A DNA stretch of 43,622 nucleotides from Campylobacterales bacterium (GTDB lineage: Bacteria; Campylobacterota; Campylobacteria; Campylobacterales; Sulfurimonadaceae), in contig JACUTT010000016.1 of NCBI GenBank assembly GCA_014859655.1, forward strand, positions 1 through 43,622. The letters are read 5' to 3'. Made by a program: the position numbers and the translations under genes. This document shows positions 18,278-27,560 of the stretch, one piece after another; the stretch's first letter is position 1, and each line of letters begins with the position of its first letter. The notes under the pieces are model-generated. The model was not told the DNA's origin, did not search any database, and saw nothing but the letters and a program-made list of their open reading frames with translations.

Positions 18278-19273
18278 TTAGGAGAGCTTAACGCACTTTT
18301 CGCCGGTTTTGACTGTTCCGATAAGGTAGCCGTCGCTTCCCTTTAGGACCGCATCTACATTTTCAGGACGTACGACAAGCACCATGCCCACACCCATGTT
18401 GAAGGCGCGGTACATCTCTGTTTCGCCAACATGCTCTTTTAAAAGCTCGAAGATCGGCAGCGGACGGATGGAGGCTTTTTGCACATCCGCATAGAGATGA
18501 TCGGGAAGGACGCGCGGAAGGTTCTCGACGATACCGCCGCCGGTGATGTGGGCCATAGCGACGATGTTCTCTTTGAGCGCCTTGAAGAGTTTGACATAGA
18601 TGCGTGTGGGCTCAAGAAGGACATCGATCAGCGGACGGCCCTTGAAATCATCATCAAACTTCATCCCCAGTTTCTCGAAAAGCACCTTGCGCACAAGCGA
18701 AAATCCGTTGGAGTGAAAGCCGCTGCTCGGAAGGGCGATCAAAACATCGCCCTCTTTGACCAAAGAGACACGGTCAAGTTCGCTCTTCTCTGCTACGCCG
18801 ACGGCAAAACCGGCCAGATCGTAATCATCTTCGGAGTACATTCCCGGCATCTCCGCCGTCTCGCCGCCGATAAGTGAGCATTCCGCCTGCTTGCACCCCT
18901 CTGCAATGCCCGCCACAACGCTTGTGGCTGCCGCTACGTCAAGCTTTCCTGTTGCGTAGTAGTCCAGGAAAAACGAAGGGGTTCCGAAGTTGCAGATGAG
19001 GTCATTGACGCACATGGCGACAAGGTCGATGCCTACGGTGGAGTGGTTTCCGCTGTCGATGGCAAGTTTGAGTTTTGTGCCCACACCGTCGGTTGCTGCG
19101 AGCATTACAGGCTCTTTGTAGCCCGCAGGGAGTTCATACGCACCGGCAAATGATCCGATCCCGCCTAAAACATGCGGGGTGAATGTTGCTTTTACAAGAG
19201 GTTTGATATTTTCAACGAAACTGTTGCCTGCATCAATATCAACACCGGCGTCTTTGTATGAGATCTGGCTCAT
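18278..19273 (-). CDS. purM: Phosphoribosylformylglycinamidine cyclo-ligase
   Basis: AIR synthetase of purine biosynthesis, 331 aa from the ATG at 19273 ([17 protein letters not shown]), which has AGGAGA upstream; the frame continues further upstream but without a comparable site. Family signatures seen are [45 protein letters not shown] and [16 protein letters not shown]. It is divergent from cdsA. Confidence 0.97.
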   Translation of the reverse strand: MSQISYKDAGVDIDAGNSFVENIKPLVKATFTPHVLGGIGSFAGAYELPAGYKEPVMLAATDGVGTKLKLAIDSGNHSTVGIDLVAMCVNDLICNFGTPSFFLDYYATGKLDVAAATSVVAGIAEGCKQAECSLIGGETAEMPGMYSEDDYDLAGFAVGVAEKSELDRVSLVKEGDVLIALPSSGFHSNGFSLVRKVLFEKLGMKFDDDFKGRPLIDVLLEPTRIYVKLFKALKENIVAMAHITGGGIVENLPRVLPDHLYADVQKASIRPLPIFELLKEHVGETEMYRAFNMGVGMVLVVRPENVDAVLKGSDGYLIGTVKTGEKCVKLS

Positions 19274-19398
19274 CGGCTCTCCTAAAGGGCTAAAAAAAAT
19301 AATGCGCAATTATAGCAGAAGGAGTTTGTGAACTTTCTAAAGGGCAGTTCTAAAAATTAGATTTTGAGTGTATCAGGTTAGTAGGCTTTGGTATTAGC

Positions 19399-19404
19399 TA
19401 TAAT
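19399..19404 (+). promoter_or_regulatory. Candidate -10 box for cdsA
   Basis: A TATAAT hexamer preceded by AGC lies 30 bases before the cdsA start in the divergent gap with purM. It is the likely promoter of the cdsA-dxr-hydrolase-tsaD operon. Confidence 0.5.
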
Positions 19405-19433
19405 GTGCGAATTATATTTTCAGAAGGATTGTG

Positions 19434-20198
19434 ATGCAGTGGCTTGAGGACAAGGGGATAGACCCGCAGCGGATAACAACAGGCTTGGCGCTGCTTGCGG
19501 CGGTTGTCGTGATCGGTTGGATTGATAATTTTTTTCTGATGTGGTTGGTCTTTGGGGGGCTCTATCTGCTCGCATTTTATGAGGCAAACAAACTTTTTGG
19601 TATCGAAAACAACACCCTCTATGCCTATGCGGCGATTTTGTGGTTGGTGGCAGGTTTTTATCCCTACCCGGATGACCTCTTCTTTATCGCGGCGCTTGTC
19701 TTTGCCTCGGTTCTGGCCTATACCAAAGAGCTGAAGTTCAAGTACTTCTACCCTTTTATCTACCCGACAGCAGGGTTTTTGTTTATGCTGACCCTTTACA
19801 ACGAGTACGGCGTGATCGCACTCTTCTGGCTCCTTGTCATCGTAGCGGGGACGGATGTGGGCGCGTATGTCGTCGGCAAAAGCATAGGCAAGACAAGGTT
19901 CAGTGAGACATCACCGAACAAGACACTCGAAGGGGTTATCGGAGGAGTCGTTATTGCTACGCTTTTGGGATTTTTGATCGGCGTCAATTTTGTCGATATC
20001 GACAAAGCGATCGTCATCTCTCTTCTTTCTGCTATAGCGGCAGTATTTGGTGACCTCTTTGAGTCTTATCTCAAGCGAAGAGCCAATGTCAAAGACAGCG
20101 GCGACATCCTTCCCGGACACGGCGGTATACTCGACCGTGTGGACGGCTATCTCTTTTCGGTGATCATCATGCTGGTCTTGCTGCGGGGGCTTGTCTAA
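19434..20198 (+). CDS. cdsA: Phosphatidate cytidylyltransferase
   Basis: Makes CDP-diacylglycerol from phosphatidate and CTP. About 254 aa with several membrane segments. The C-terminal family signature is present: YLKRRANVKDSGD followed by LPGHGGILDRVDG. The start is the ATG at 19434; a GTG immediately before it (19431) is also possible, and AAGGA is upstream. dxr begins at the base after its stop. Confidence 0.96.
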   Translation: MQWLEDKGIDPQRITTGLALLAAVVVIGWIDNFFLMWLVFGGLYLLAFYEANKLFGIENNTLYAYAAILWLVAGFYPYPDDLFFIAALVFASVLAYTKELKFKYFYPFIYPTAGFLFMLTLYNEYGVIALFWLLVIVAGTDVGAYVVGKSIGKTRFSETSPNKTLEGVIGGVVIATLLGFLIGVNFVDIDKAIVISLLSAIAAVFGDLFESYLKRRANVKDSGDILPGHGGILDRVDGYLFSVIIMLVLLRGLV

Positions 20199-21278
20199 TT
20201 GATACTTCTTGGTTCAACAGGCTCCATAGGCGTTAATGCCCTGGAAATCGCACGACGTTTTGATCTCAACATAGACGTGCTCGTTGCCGGCAGAAGCATA
20301 GATCTTCTCAACCAGCAGATCAAAGCGTTCTCCCCGCGCCTTGTCGTGATAGAGCGCAAAGAAGACCTTGCCCGCGTGAAGCATCCCAAAGTGCTCTGGG
20401 GCGAAGAGGGGATACTCGAAGCGATAGAGAGTTCGCCAAGCCTTCTCGTCATTAACGCCCTTGTCGGCTTTCTGGGTCTGCGCCCGACGCTCAAGGCGAT
20501 TGAGTGCGGAAAACGCGTTTCTCTGGCCAACAAAGAGTCTCTGGTCGCCGCCGGAGCCTTTATCGACACGACAAAGATCCAGCCCATCGACAGCGAACAC
20601 TTCGGTCTTTGGTACCTTCTGAATGAAAACCGTCCCCATTCCAAGATGACGATCACCGCCAGCGGCGGCGCTTTTAGAGACTGGGATCTGCAGAAGCTTC
20701 AGCATGCGCGTCTTGAGGATGCCCTGAAACATCCCAACTGGTCTATGGGTCAGAAGATCACGATCGACTCGGCCACGATGGTCAACAAGATGTTTGAACT
20801 CCTTGAGGCCCGATGGCTTTTCGGCGAGGGGGAGTATGACGCGGTTATCGAGACAAGGTCGATCATTCACGCCCTCATCGATTTCAAAGACGGCTCCACG
20901 ACGGCCCACTTCGCCCATGCCGACATGAAGCTGCCCATCGCCTATGCGCTGCTGGGCAAGGTAGAGGAGCAGATCTTAAAGCCTGTCAATCTCATCGAAG
21001 TCGGCTCGCTCGAGTTCAGGGAGATAAAAACAGAACGCTACCCGATCTGGGAGATCAAAGAGGAGCTGCTGCGCCACCCCAAACGCGGCCTTGTCGTCAA
21101 TGCTGCCAATGAGGCGGCTATAGGGCTTTTTATCGAGGGGAGGATCGGCTTTATGGAGATCTCAAAAAAGATCATTTCTGCCTTTGAACACTTCGATGAA
21201 GAGGCTGCGAGTCTTGATGAACTCTTCGCGATGGACAAGGAAGTTCGCCGCTATATCAGTACAGAGGCTAAGAGATGA
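20199..21278 (+). CDS. dxr: 1-deoxy-D-xylulose 5-phosphate reductoisomerase
   Basis: Second step of the MEP isoprenoid pathway. 359 aa, beginning with TTG directly after the cdsA stop, giving ILLGSTGSIG, the NADPH-binding GxTGxIG loop. ANKESLVAAG, IDSEHFGLW and ITASGGAFRDW are the catalytic and metal-binding parts. Its last bases overlap the next gene (ATGA at 21275-21278), consistent with a coupled operon. Confidence 0.97.
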   Translation: MILLGSTGSIGVNALEIARRFDLNIDVLVAGRSIDLLNQQIKAFSPRLVVIERKEDLARVKHPKVLWGEEGILEAIESSPSLLVINALVGFLGLRPTLKAIECGKRVSLANKESLVAAGAFIDTTKIQPIDSEHFGLWYLLNENRPHSKMTITASGGAFRDWDLQKLQHARLEDALKHPNWSMGQKITIDSATMVNKMFELLEARWLFGEGEYDAVIETRSIIHALIDFKDGSTTAHFAHADMKLPIAYALLGKVEEQILKPVNLIEVGSLEFREIKTERYPIWEIKEELLRHPKRGLVVNAANEAAIGLFIEGRIGFMEISKKIISAFEHFDEEAASLDELFAMDKEVRRYISTEAKR

Positions 21279-21826
21279 GAGAGAAGGTCTTGATCCTGCA
21301 CGGCTGGGGCGGAAGTGACTATCCGCACTGGCAGTCCTGGCTGGCGGGAGAGATAGCCAAAGACTACGGACAGGTCTGTTTCCCGCTTCTGGACAATCCC
21401 CATTTTCCGAGCAAAAACCGATGGATGAAACAGGCGAGGGAGATTCTGAAGGATTTTCGACCCGACACCGTCATCTGCCACTCCATGGCTAACACCCTCT
21501 GGTTGCATCTGTGCGAAGAGGGGGAGATCGCTGAGCTAGGGCGTCTGCTGATGGTCTCACCTCCGCGGCTGAACTTGAAACTCGACACGATCAAAACATT
21601 TTTTCCCGCACCGATACCCCAAAAGCTCTTTGCAAAGGAGGTCTTGATGGTCACCTCGACGGATGATCCTTATCTTACCCAAGATGAGGCCTCGGCTTTG
21701 CAACAGGCGCTGGAAGTACCGATGAAAGTACTGAAAAATGCAGGCCATATCAATGCCGATAGCGGCTATGGGGAGTGGCCCTGGGTGCTTGAGTGGGTAA
21801 AAAATGAGGGCAGGGGGAAAAGATGA
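21275..21826 (+). CDS. RBBP9/YdeN-type alpha/beta hydrolase
   Basis: Small serine hydrolase of 183 aa. The N-terminus reads [18 protein letters not shown]; the nucleophile elbow is in CHSMANTL, the acid in TSTDDPYL, and the His in [16 protein letters not shown], which is the RBBP9/YdeN layout. The substrate is unknown. It overlaps dxr and tsaD by ATGA on both sides, so its production is tied to these essential genes. Confidence 0.85.
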   Translation: MREKVLILHGWGGSDYPHWQSWLAGEIAKDYGQVCFPLLDNPHFPSKNRWMKQAREILKDFRPDTVICHSMANTLWLHLCEEGEIAELGRLLMVSPPRLNLKLDTIKTFFPAPIPQKLFAKEVLMVTSTDDPYLTQDEASALQQALEVPMKVLKNAGHINADSGYGEWPWVLEWVKNEGRGKR

Positions 21827-22800
21827 TCCTTTCTATAGAGAGCAGCTGCGATGACAGCTCCATCGCGATTACGGAGATAGAGAGCAAAAAACTGCTTTAT
21901 CATAAGAAGATCTCCCAGGAGCTTGAGCATTCGGTCTATGGCGGGGTTGTCCCCGAGCTGGCTTCGCGTCTTCATGCCGAGGCGCTTCCTCGGATACTCG
22001 AGGAGTGTACGCCCTATTTTGCGGATCTCAAGGCGATAGCGGTGACGACGGCTCCGGGGCTGAATGTGACTCTGGTCGAAGGGGTAACGATGGCGAAGGC
22101 ACTCTCGATTTCGCTGCGTCTTCCGCTGATAGCCGTCAACCATCTCAAGGGGCACATCTATTCACTCTTTATCGAAAAGCAGACGCGCTTTCCCCTGACG
22201 GTGCTGCTGGTCTCGGGCGGGCACACACAGGTGATAGAGGTGGGCTCTTTTGAAGAGATGACGATGGTGGCTACGACGATGGATGACAGTTTCGGAGAGA
22301 GCTTCGACAAGGTCTCGAAGATGATGAACCTGGGCTACCCGGGCGGGCCGGTGATCGAGAAGATGGCGCAGAGCGGGGATGAAAACCGCTACGCTATGCC
22401 TCTGCCGCTTTCGCAGTCGCCGCTCTTTGCCTTCTCCTACTCGGGGCTGAAAAATGCGGTGCGGCTGGTGAGTCTGGAGGCGAAAGAGGAGGAGTATCCC
22501 GACATTGCCGCCTCTTTTCAAAAAGCAGCGGTCGCGCACCTGACGCACAAGCTCAAGAAGTATTTTAAGAGCACACCGCCTAAGCATTTTGCTATAGTAG
22601 GCGGGGCCAGCGCGAACCTCTATCTGCGCCAGGCCATAGAGCTGATACTAAAACCCTATGATGCCACGCTCTGCTTGGCGAAGATGGAGTACTGCTCCGA
22701 CAATGCCGCCATGATAGGGCGTGTCGCCGTTGAGATGTATGAGAGAGAGCTCTTTACGCCGCTTGCCGAGCTGGTCACCGAACCGCGCACATCATTATAA
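21823..22800 (+). CDS. tsaD: tRNA N6-threonylcarbamoyladenosine transferase
   Basis: Catalytic subunit for t6A37 tRNA modification (older name Gcp, O-sialoglycoprotein endopeptidase family). 325 aa, starting [16 protein letters not shown]. Metal-binding HLKGHIYS and the VSGGHTQ loop are present, as is [14 protein letters not shown]. It is the last gene of the cdsA-dxr-hydrolase-tsaD run. Confidence 0.97.
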   Translation: MILSIESSCDDSSIAITEIESKKLLYHKKISQELEHSVYGGVVPELASRLHAEALPRILEECTPYFADLKAIAVTTAPGLNVTLVEGVTMAKALSISLRLPLIAVNHLKGHIYSLFIEKQTRFPLTVLLVSGGHTQVIEVGSFEEMTMVATTMDDSFGESFDKVSKMMNLGYPGGPVIEKMAQSGDENRYAMPLPLSQSPLFAFSYSGLKNAVRLVSLEAKEEEYPDIAASFQKAAVAHLTHKLKKYFKSTPPKHFAIVGGASANLYLRQAIELILKPYDATLCLAKMEYCSDNAAMIGRVAVEMYERELFTPLAELVTEPRTSL

Positions 22801-22912
22801 GAAAAACGTATTCTTTAATACCGCTTAATCAAAAACAAGTGCTTTTTAATTAAGAGTCTTATTATCGGATTTAAGTAAACTTCGGGCATAAATTTTAAAA
22901 CAGGAGCCCAGT

Positions 22913-23416
22913 ATGGCAACGACTAAATTCAAAGGTACAGACGTAGAACTTCTAGGAAATGAAGTAAATGTAGGCGACAAAGCTCCAGAGGTTACAGTTG
23001 TAAACTCAGACGGTCTTGGCGATGTAAAAGTGGGCGGCGCTCAGGGTAAAAAACAACTGATCATCGTTGTTCCTTCACTAGACACAGGTGTATGTGCTAC
23101 TGAAACTCGTAACTTCAACGCAAAAGCGGCTGATATGAAAGACGTTATCACTACTATCGTTTCTCTTGACCTTCCATTTGCTGCAGGACGTTTTTGTCAA
23201 GCAGAGGGAATCAACAACCTTACAGTAACATCTGACTTCCGTAACAAAGACTTCGCAAACGCATATGGCGTACTTCTTGGCGGTTCAGTTCTTGCCGGTG
23301 TAACATGTCGTGCTATCTTCGCCGTAAACGAAGAGGGTGTGGTAACATACAAAGAGATCGTTCCAGAGATCACAGAAGAGCCTAACTATGATGCAGCGCT
23401 TGCAGCAGTTAAATAA
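22913..23416 (+). CDS. tpx: Thiol peroxidase (Tpx, atypical 2-Cys peroxiredoxin)
   Basis: Periplasm- or cytosol-located lipid and hydrogen peroxide reductase; 167 aa, no signal peptide. The peroxidatic cysteine is in PSLDTGVCATETRNFN and the resolving cysteine in GRFCQAEG, which is the Tpx pattern. Codon use is notably smooth, suggesting high expression. An independent promoter in the 112-base gap upstream is likely, and a terminator follows. Confidence 0.96.
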   Translation: MATTKFKGTDVELLGNEVNVGDKAPEVTVVNSDGLGDVKVGGAQGKKQLIIVVPSLDTGVCATETRNFNAKAADMKDVITTIVSLDLPFAAGRFCQAEGINNLTVTSDFRNKDFANAYGVLLGGSVLAGVTCRAIFAVNEEGVVTYKEIVPEITEEPNYDAALAAVK

Positions 23417-23440
23417 GCTTTAGACTTAGCTGACTTCTTC

Positions 23441-23460
23441 GGGGCTTCGGCCCCATTTCT
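23441..23460 (+). terminator. Terminator of tpx
   Basis: GGGGC and GCCCC arms around a TTCG tetraloop (23441-23454) are followed by ATTTCT, ending the tpx transcript. Confidence 0.6.
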
Positions 23461-23573
23461 CCCCTTCTATTTTCACCCATGTATCAAATAAAATCAAAAA
23501 AACTTTTTCAAAAAACAGTTTCGGTATATCTTTTTGTGATAATATAGCCCTTATTATTTATCAAGGAGCGTAT

Positions 23574-24332
23574 ATGAAGAAGGTTTTATCGGGGCTGCTG
23601 TTGGCCGGAGTATTGGGTGTGACAGTACAAGCGGATATTGTCCGTGTAGAGATGGGCGGCGGTGTTTGGAACAATGAGCTTTCGGGGGATATAACAAGTG
23701 ATACGCCGGCAACAAGCTTTGACTCCGATATTTTGGACTATGACAAAGCGAGCAAGGGGTATATCTGGGCTTTCATCAAGCACCCGATACCTGTTCTTCC
23801 GAACCTGCGTTTAGAGTATGCGGCCATTGACTATGCCGGTACGTCGACACAATCTTTTACGTACAAGGGAACATCATACGCTGCCAGCGCGAAAACCGAC
23901 CTGACACTTGACCAGTTTGACATCATTATGTACTACAACCTGCTTGACAACACGGCATGGATGACCTTTGATCTCGGTCTTGACGTCAAGGTGATCCAGG
24001 CGGAGTTTAATGCAGTAAATGAAGCAAGCGCGGAGCAGTTGAAAGAGACCATTCCTCTTCCGATGGCCTACGGACGTCTTCGTTTTGAGATCCCGGGCAC
24101 GGATATCGGGCTTGAGGGAAGCGCAAAGTACACTGCCTACAAGAACTCCAAGGTCTCCGACTATTCCGTAAAAGCGGACTATACCCTGGTGGATATCCTG
24201 CCGGTAGATGTCGGCTTGGAAGTCGGTTACCGGGTAATGCAGATCGACCTTGACGGTACGGATTTCGATGTCGACACGACACTCGACATCAAAGTCAAGG
24301 GTCTTTTCGCCGGAGCGGTTATCAGGTTCTAG
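23574..24332 (+). CDS. Outer-membrane beta-barrel protein (TIGR04219-like)
   Basis: 252 aa with a signal peptide (residues 1-20, ending VQADI). The mature part starts RVEMGGGVWNNELSG and consists of short amphipathic strands, ending in a Phe (GAVIRF), as expected for BAM substrates. The pattern of GYIWAFIKHPIPVLPNLRLEY resembles the TIGR04219 family of proteobacterial outer-membrane proteins. No function is known. Its 3' end overlaps the convergent murB gene by 11 bp. Confidence 0.8.
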   Translation: MKKVLSGLLLAGVLGVTVQADIVRVEMGGGVWNNELSGDITSDTPATSFDSDILDYDKASKGYIWAFIKHPIPVLPNLRLEYAAIDYAGTSTQSFTYKGTSYAASAKTDLTLDQFDIIMYYNLLDNTAWMTFDLGLDVKVIQAEFNAVNEASAEQLKETIPLPMAYGRLRFEIPGTDIGLEGSAKYTAYKNSKVSDYSVKADYTLVDILPVDVGLEVGYRVMQIDLDGTDFDVDTTLDIKVKGLFAGAVIRF

Positions 24333-25140
24333 GCTTGTGCAAAGGAGAGTTATCTCCTTTATGCCTCTCGTCCACAACAATCACCTCATTTTCCAGCCAC
24401 ACACCAAATTTTTCAAAGACCTTTTCCTGCGCAAGCTCTATCAGTTCTATCGCCTGCTCAAATGTCCCGCCGCCCAGATTGATAAGGAAGTTCGCGTGCT
24501 TTGGACTGAAGGCCATATTGCCGATGCTATGGCCCCTCAGTCCGACGGCCTCGATAAGCCTTCCCGCCGAGTCGCCCGGGGGGTTTTTGAAGCAGCTTCC
24601 AGCGCTGGGGTCGTTTGGCTGATTGTCGCGCATCTTTTTGAAGAGCTCCAGCTGCGCCTCACTGAAGCCCTTGTGTATCTCGAAACGCGCCTCAAAAACC
24701 ACTCCCTCAAACGCCGTCCAGCGGTAGCCGTGGGGGATTTTTTCCTTAGGCACTACGCCATTTTCGGTCACGATGGAGTGCAGATGGTTGAAGATCTCCC
24801 ACTCTTTAAGTCCCGCGTTCATCTTGATCATCCCGCCGAGCGAGCCGGGGAGCTTGGGCAGAAGCTCAAAATGGGCAATGTCGTGTTTCTTGCAAAAAGA
24901 GAGAAGCTTCCCGCCCGGAGTAGCGGCCCCGACACACAAAAGATCGTTCTCTGTCTTGATATAGTCGAAGTTTTTGCCCAGCATCATCAGCGGCGGATGC
25001 TGCGGGCCGATGAGGACGTTATTGCAGTGGCCGAGCAGATAGAGCTCTTTAGGGTAATTGAAATCTTCGATAATAAAAACATCGGCAAGCGGACCGACTT
25101 TGATGGAGGAATATTTTGAAAAGTCTACCGTTTTAAGCAT
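24322..25140 (-). CDS. murB: UDP-N-acetylenolpyruvoylglucosamine reductase
   Basis: Flavoprotein of peptidoglycan precursor synthesis, reducing UDP-GlcNAc-enolpyruvate to UDP-MurNAc. 272 aa, a compact form. Recognisable parts are SSIKVGPLADV, LGHCNNVLI, LPGSLGGMIKMNAG and the GSCFKNPPGDSAGRLIEAVGL segment. Its ATG is coupled to the fliQ stop at 25140-25142. Confidence 0.96.
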   Translation of the reverse strand: MLKTVDFSKYSSIKVGPLADVFIIEDFNYPKELYLLGHCNNVLIGPQHPPLMMLGKNFDYIKTENDLLCVGAATPGGKLLSFCKKHDIAHFELLPKLPGSLGGMIKMNAGLKEWEIFNHLHSIVTENGVVPKEKIPHGYRWTAFEGVVFEARFEIHKGFSEAQLELFKKMRDNQPNDPSAGSCFKNPPGDSAGRLIEAVGLRGHSIGNMAFSPKHANFLINLGGGTFEQAIELIELAQEKVFEKFGVWLENEVIVVDERHKGDNSPLHKPRT

Positions 25141-25406
25141 CAGCTCACAAACTCAGGGATCATATTGATAATGCGCGTCGTAAATTCGGTCATCATGTTG
25201 AGCATCCAGGGCATGGTGACGATGATGACGATGACAACGCCGATGATCTTGGGGATAAAACTCAAGGTCATCTCATTGATCTGCGTCGTGGCCTGGAAGA
25301 TACTGACCGCAAGTCCAAGAAACATCCCGGTTAAAAGACCCGGAAGTGCCAGGTAAAGGGCTATTTTGAAGGTTTCAACACCGAGTGCAACGAGTTGTGA
25401 GTCCAT
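25140..25406 (-). CDS. fliQ: Flagellar export protein FliQ
   Basis: Small membrane component of the flagellar type III export gate, 88 aa with two long hydrophobic helices (LPGLLTGMFLGLAVSIFQ and IIGVVIVIIVTMPWML) around the QATTQINEMTLSFIPK loop that is typical of FliQ. It stands alone among non-flagellar genes, between mqnD (2-bp gap) and murB (1-bp overlap). Confidence 0.96.
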   Translation of the reverse strand: MDSQLVALGVETFKIALYLALPGLLTGMFLGLAVSIFQATTQINEMTLSFIPKIIGVVIVIIVTMPWMLNMMTEFTTRIINMIPEFVS

Positions 25407-25408
25407 TC

Positions 25409-26281
25409 TCAGCCCTTTCTAAGCTCAGTGTATTCGGTAGGGATAGTGTACTCTTCGGCCCGGATCAGCTCGTTGTAGTAGCCATGTCTGTAGCCAAGTT
25501 CAAAGAGGGTATCGATCGCCTTGTACTGAAGTTTTGAAAGGCTTACGGAGTCGTCATTGGCGTAGAGTTCGAGGTATTTGTCAAGCGTCTCTCCCTCGAT
25601 GCGTACCAGCTTCTCTTTTACCAGAAGCGCGCAGAGCTCCTCTTTTCGCTCCCGGGCGACTTCCACCGCCCGAGTCAGCGTCTGCTCATAGGCAATCGCC
25701 TTTGTCAGCGGAAGCGAACGACGAATCGCCATGCCGCCCAGAGGCAGAGGAAGTGATTTGTCACCGCAGAGTTCCTGCCAGATGTCCCACATTTCACGCT
25801 CGACCTCGAGCTCGTCGCTGAAGGTGAGGATGCTCTCATGGATCAAGACGCCCGCATGCACCTCTCCTGAACGCACGGCCTCTTCGATGTCTAAAAAGTT
25901 CATATAGGTAATCCGTGCCTGGGGATAGGCAATGCGAAAGAGAAGGGCATTGGTGGTGTACTTACCGCTGAGGGCGACTCTAAAATTGCGCTTGAGTTTT
26001 TCGCCCTTGCGTTTGATGAGTTTCGGCCCATACCCCTCGCCAAAACTCACCGCAGTGCGCAAAAGAGCATACTCTTCTTTAATCAGGGGGTAGAGGGCAA
26101 AGCTGATGGCGGTAATGTCATAGCTTCCGGCCAGCGCTTCGACGTTGAGGGTCTCGATGTCGAGCGCGATGTTCTCAAAGGCCACGTTATCCTGGCCTAC
26201 CCAGCCGAATTTGATCGCATAATACATAAAAATATCATCAGCGTCCGGGGAGTGGGCGATTTTCATTTTTCTAAAGTCCAT
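25409..26281 (-). CDS. mqnD: 1,4-dihydroxy-6-naphthoate synthase, futalosine menaquinone pathway
   Basis: 290 aa periplasmic-binding-protein-like fold enzyme converting cyclic dehypoxanthine futalosine to dihydroxynaphthoate. The start region IAHSPDADDIFMYYAI, the GYGPKLIK segment and the PLPLGGMAIRRSL segment fit MqnD rather than the related chorismate dehydratase MqnA. Menaquinone is the expected respiratory quinone of Campylobacterota. An alternative start six codons in (MKIAHS) exists. It leads the mqnD-fliQ-murB run. Confidence 0.82.
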   Translation of the reverse strand: MDFRKMKIAHSPDADDIFMYYAIKFGWVGQDNVAFENIALDIETLNVEALAGSYDITAISFALYPLIKEEYALLRTAVSFGEGYGPKLIKRKGEKLKRNFRVALSGKYTTNALLFRIAYPQARITYMNFLDIEEAVRSGEVHAGVLIHESILTFSDELEVEREMWDIWQELCGDKSLPLPLGGMAIRRSLPLTKAIAYEQTLTRAVEVARERKEELCALLVKEKLVRIEGETLDKYLELYANDDSVSLSKLQYKAIDTLFELGYRHGYYNELIRAEEYTIPTEYTELRKG

Positions 26282-26522
26282 TTCATTTCTGTCAAAATAT
26301 ATCCTAAATTATTCTATGCAGAGCGCGCGAACAGAGCATTATAAAAAGTTTACGCGCAAAAAAGCATTTATCAATTTGATTTTAACCAAAGAACGCTAAA
26401 ATTACACATTATTTTATCGGGTAGAAAAAAATATTGCATATTGCATATTGCAATAAGAAATATACAATATTTCAATTTGTCATATAATTTTCCAACATAT
26501 TTATGATAACAAGGAACATTTA
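26282..26522. promoter_or_regulatory. Divergent promoter region mqnD / recA with triple 7-bp repeat
   Basis: This 241-base AT-rich gap contains three exact tandem copies of ATATTGC (26431-26451), 32 bases before a TATAAT hexamer (26483-26488) that is a good -10 box for recA. A ribosome site AAGGAAC precedes the recA ATG. The repeats may be an operator, but no LexA-type box was recognised. Confidence 0.5.
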
Positions 26523-27560
26523 ATGGATGCAAACAAACAAAAATCACTGGACTTGGCACTGAAGCATATCGACAAGGCTTTCGGAAAGGGCGCGTTGATG
26601 CGTCTTGGAGACAAAGAGGTCGAGCCGATAGAAGCGATCAGTACGGGTTCGATCGGACTTGATCTTGCCTTGGGTATCGGTGGTGTTCCTCGTGGCCGTG
26701 TTATCGAGATCTACGGGCCGGAAAGTTCAGGAAAGACGACCCTGACCCTTCAGATCACAGCGGAGTGCCAAAAACTCGGCGGTGTTTGTGCCTTTATCGA
26801 TGCGGAACATGCGCTGGACGTGAAGTACGCTAAAAACCTCGGCGTAGATGTTGAAAACCTTTTGGTCTCTCAGCCTGACTACGGCGAGCAGGCACTGGAC
26901 ATTGTCGAGACCCTCGCACGCTCTGGCGCGGTGGATCTTATCATCATCGACTCCGTTGCAGCACTGACACCGAAGGTAGAGCTTGAGGGTGAGATGACGG
27001 ACCAGCAGGTCGGCGTTCAGGCACGTTTGATGTCCAAAGCACTTCGCAAATTGACAGGTGTCTTGCACAAGATGAATACCACGGTTATCTTCATCAACCA
27101 GATCCGTATGAAGATCGGTATGATGGGTTACGGTTCGCCGGAGACGACAACCGGCGGGAATGCCTTGAAGTTTTACGCCTCGGTGCGCATAGACATCCGC
27201 CGTATCGCAACACTAAAGCAGGCAGAGACCTCTATCGGTAACCGCACAAAGGCGAAGGTAGTTAAAAACAAGGTGGCACCTCCGTTCAAGCAAGCAGAGT
27301 TCGACATTATGTTTGGCGAGGGTATCTCCAAGGTCGGTGAGCTTGTGGACTATGGGGTCAAGCTCGACATCATCGACAAAAGCGGCGCCTGGTTCTCGTA
27401 CGAGGACAGGAAGCTCGGACAGGGAAGAGAGAAGGTCAAAGACGCACTCAAAGAAGATCCGATATTAGCCCTGGAGATCGAAACAAAGATCAAAGCGGCG
27501 ATGGGCATAAACAGCCTTATGGACATGGACGTATCTGAAATAAACGAGGATGATGAATGA
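26523..27560 (+). CDS. recA: Recombinase A
   Basis: DNA-dependent ATPase for homologous recombination, 345 aa. Walker A is [10 protein letters not shown], and the [24 protein letters not shown] and [12 protein letters not shown] segments are typical. It overlaps eno by ATGA (27557-27560), so the two are translationally coupled. Confidence 0.98.
   Translation: MDANKQKSLDLALKHIDKAFGKGALMRLGDKEVEPIEAISTGSIGLDLALGIGGVPRGRVIEIYGPESSGKTTLTLQITAECQKLGGVCAFIDAEHALDVKYAKNLGVDVENLLVSQPDYGEQALDIVETLARSGAVDLIIIDSVAALTPKVELEGEMTDQQVGVQARLMSKALRKLTGVLHKMNTTVIFINQIRMKIGMMGYGSPETTTGGNALKFYASVRIDIRRIATLKQAETSIGNRTKAKVVKNKVAPPFKQAEFDIMFGEGISKVGELVDYGVKLDIIDKSGAWFSYEDRKLGQGREKVKDALKEDPILALEIETKIKAAMGINSLMDMDVSEINEDDE

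Noticed and set aside
25409-26281. Assignment as MqnA (chorismate dehydratase)
   Set aside because: The PLGGMAIRR and GYGPKL segments fit MqnD better, though the two families share a fold and a profile search would settle it.
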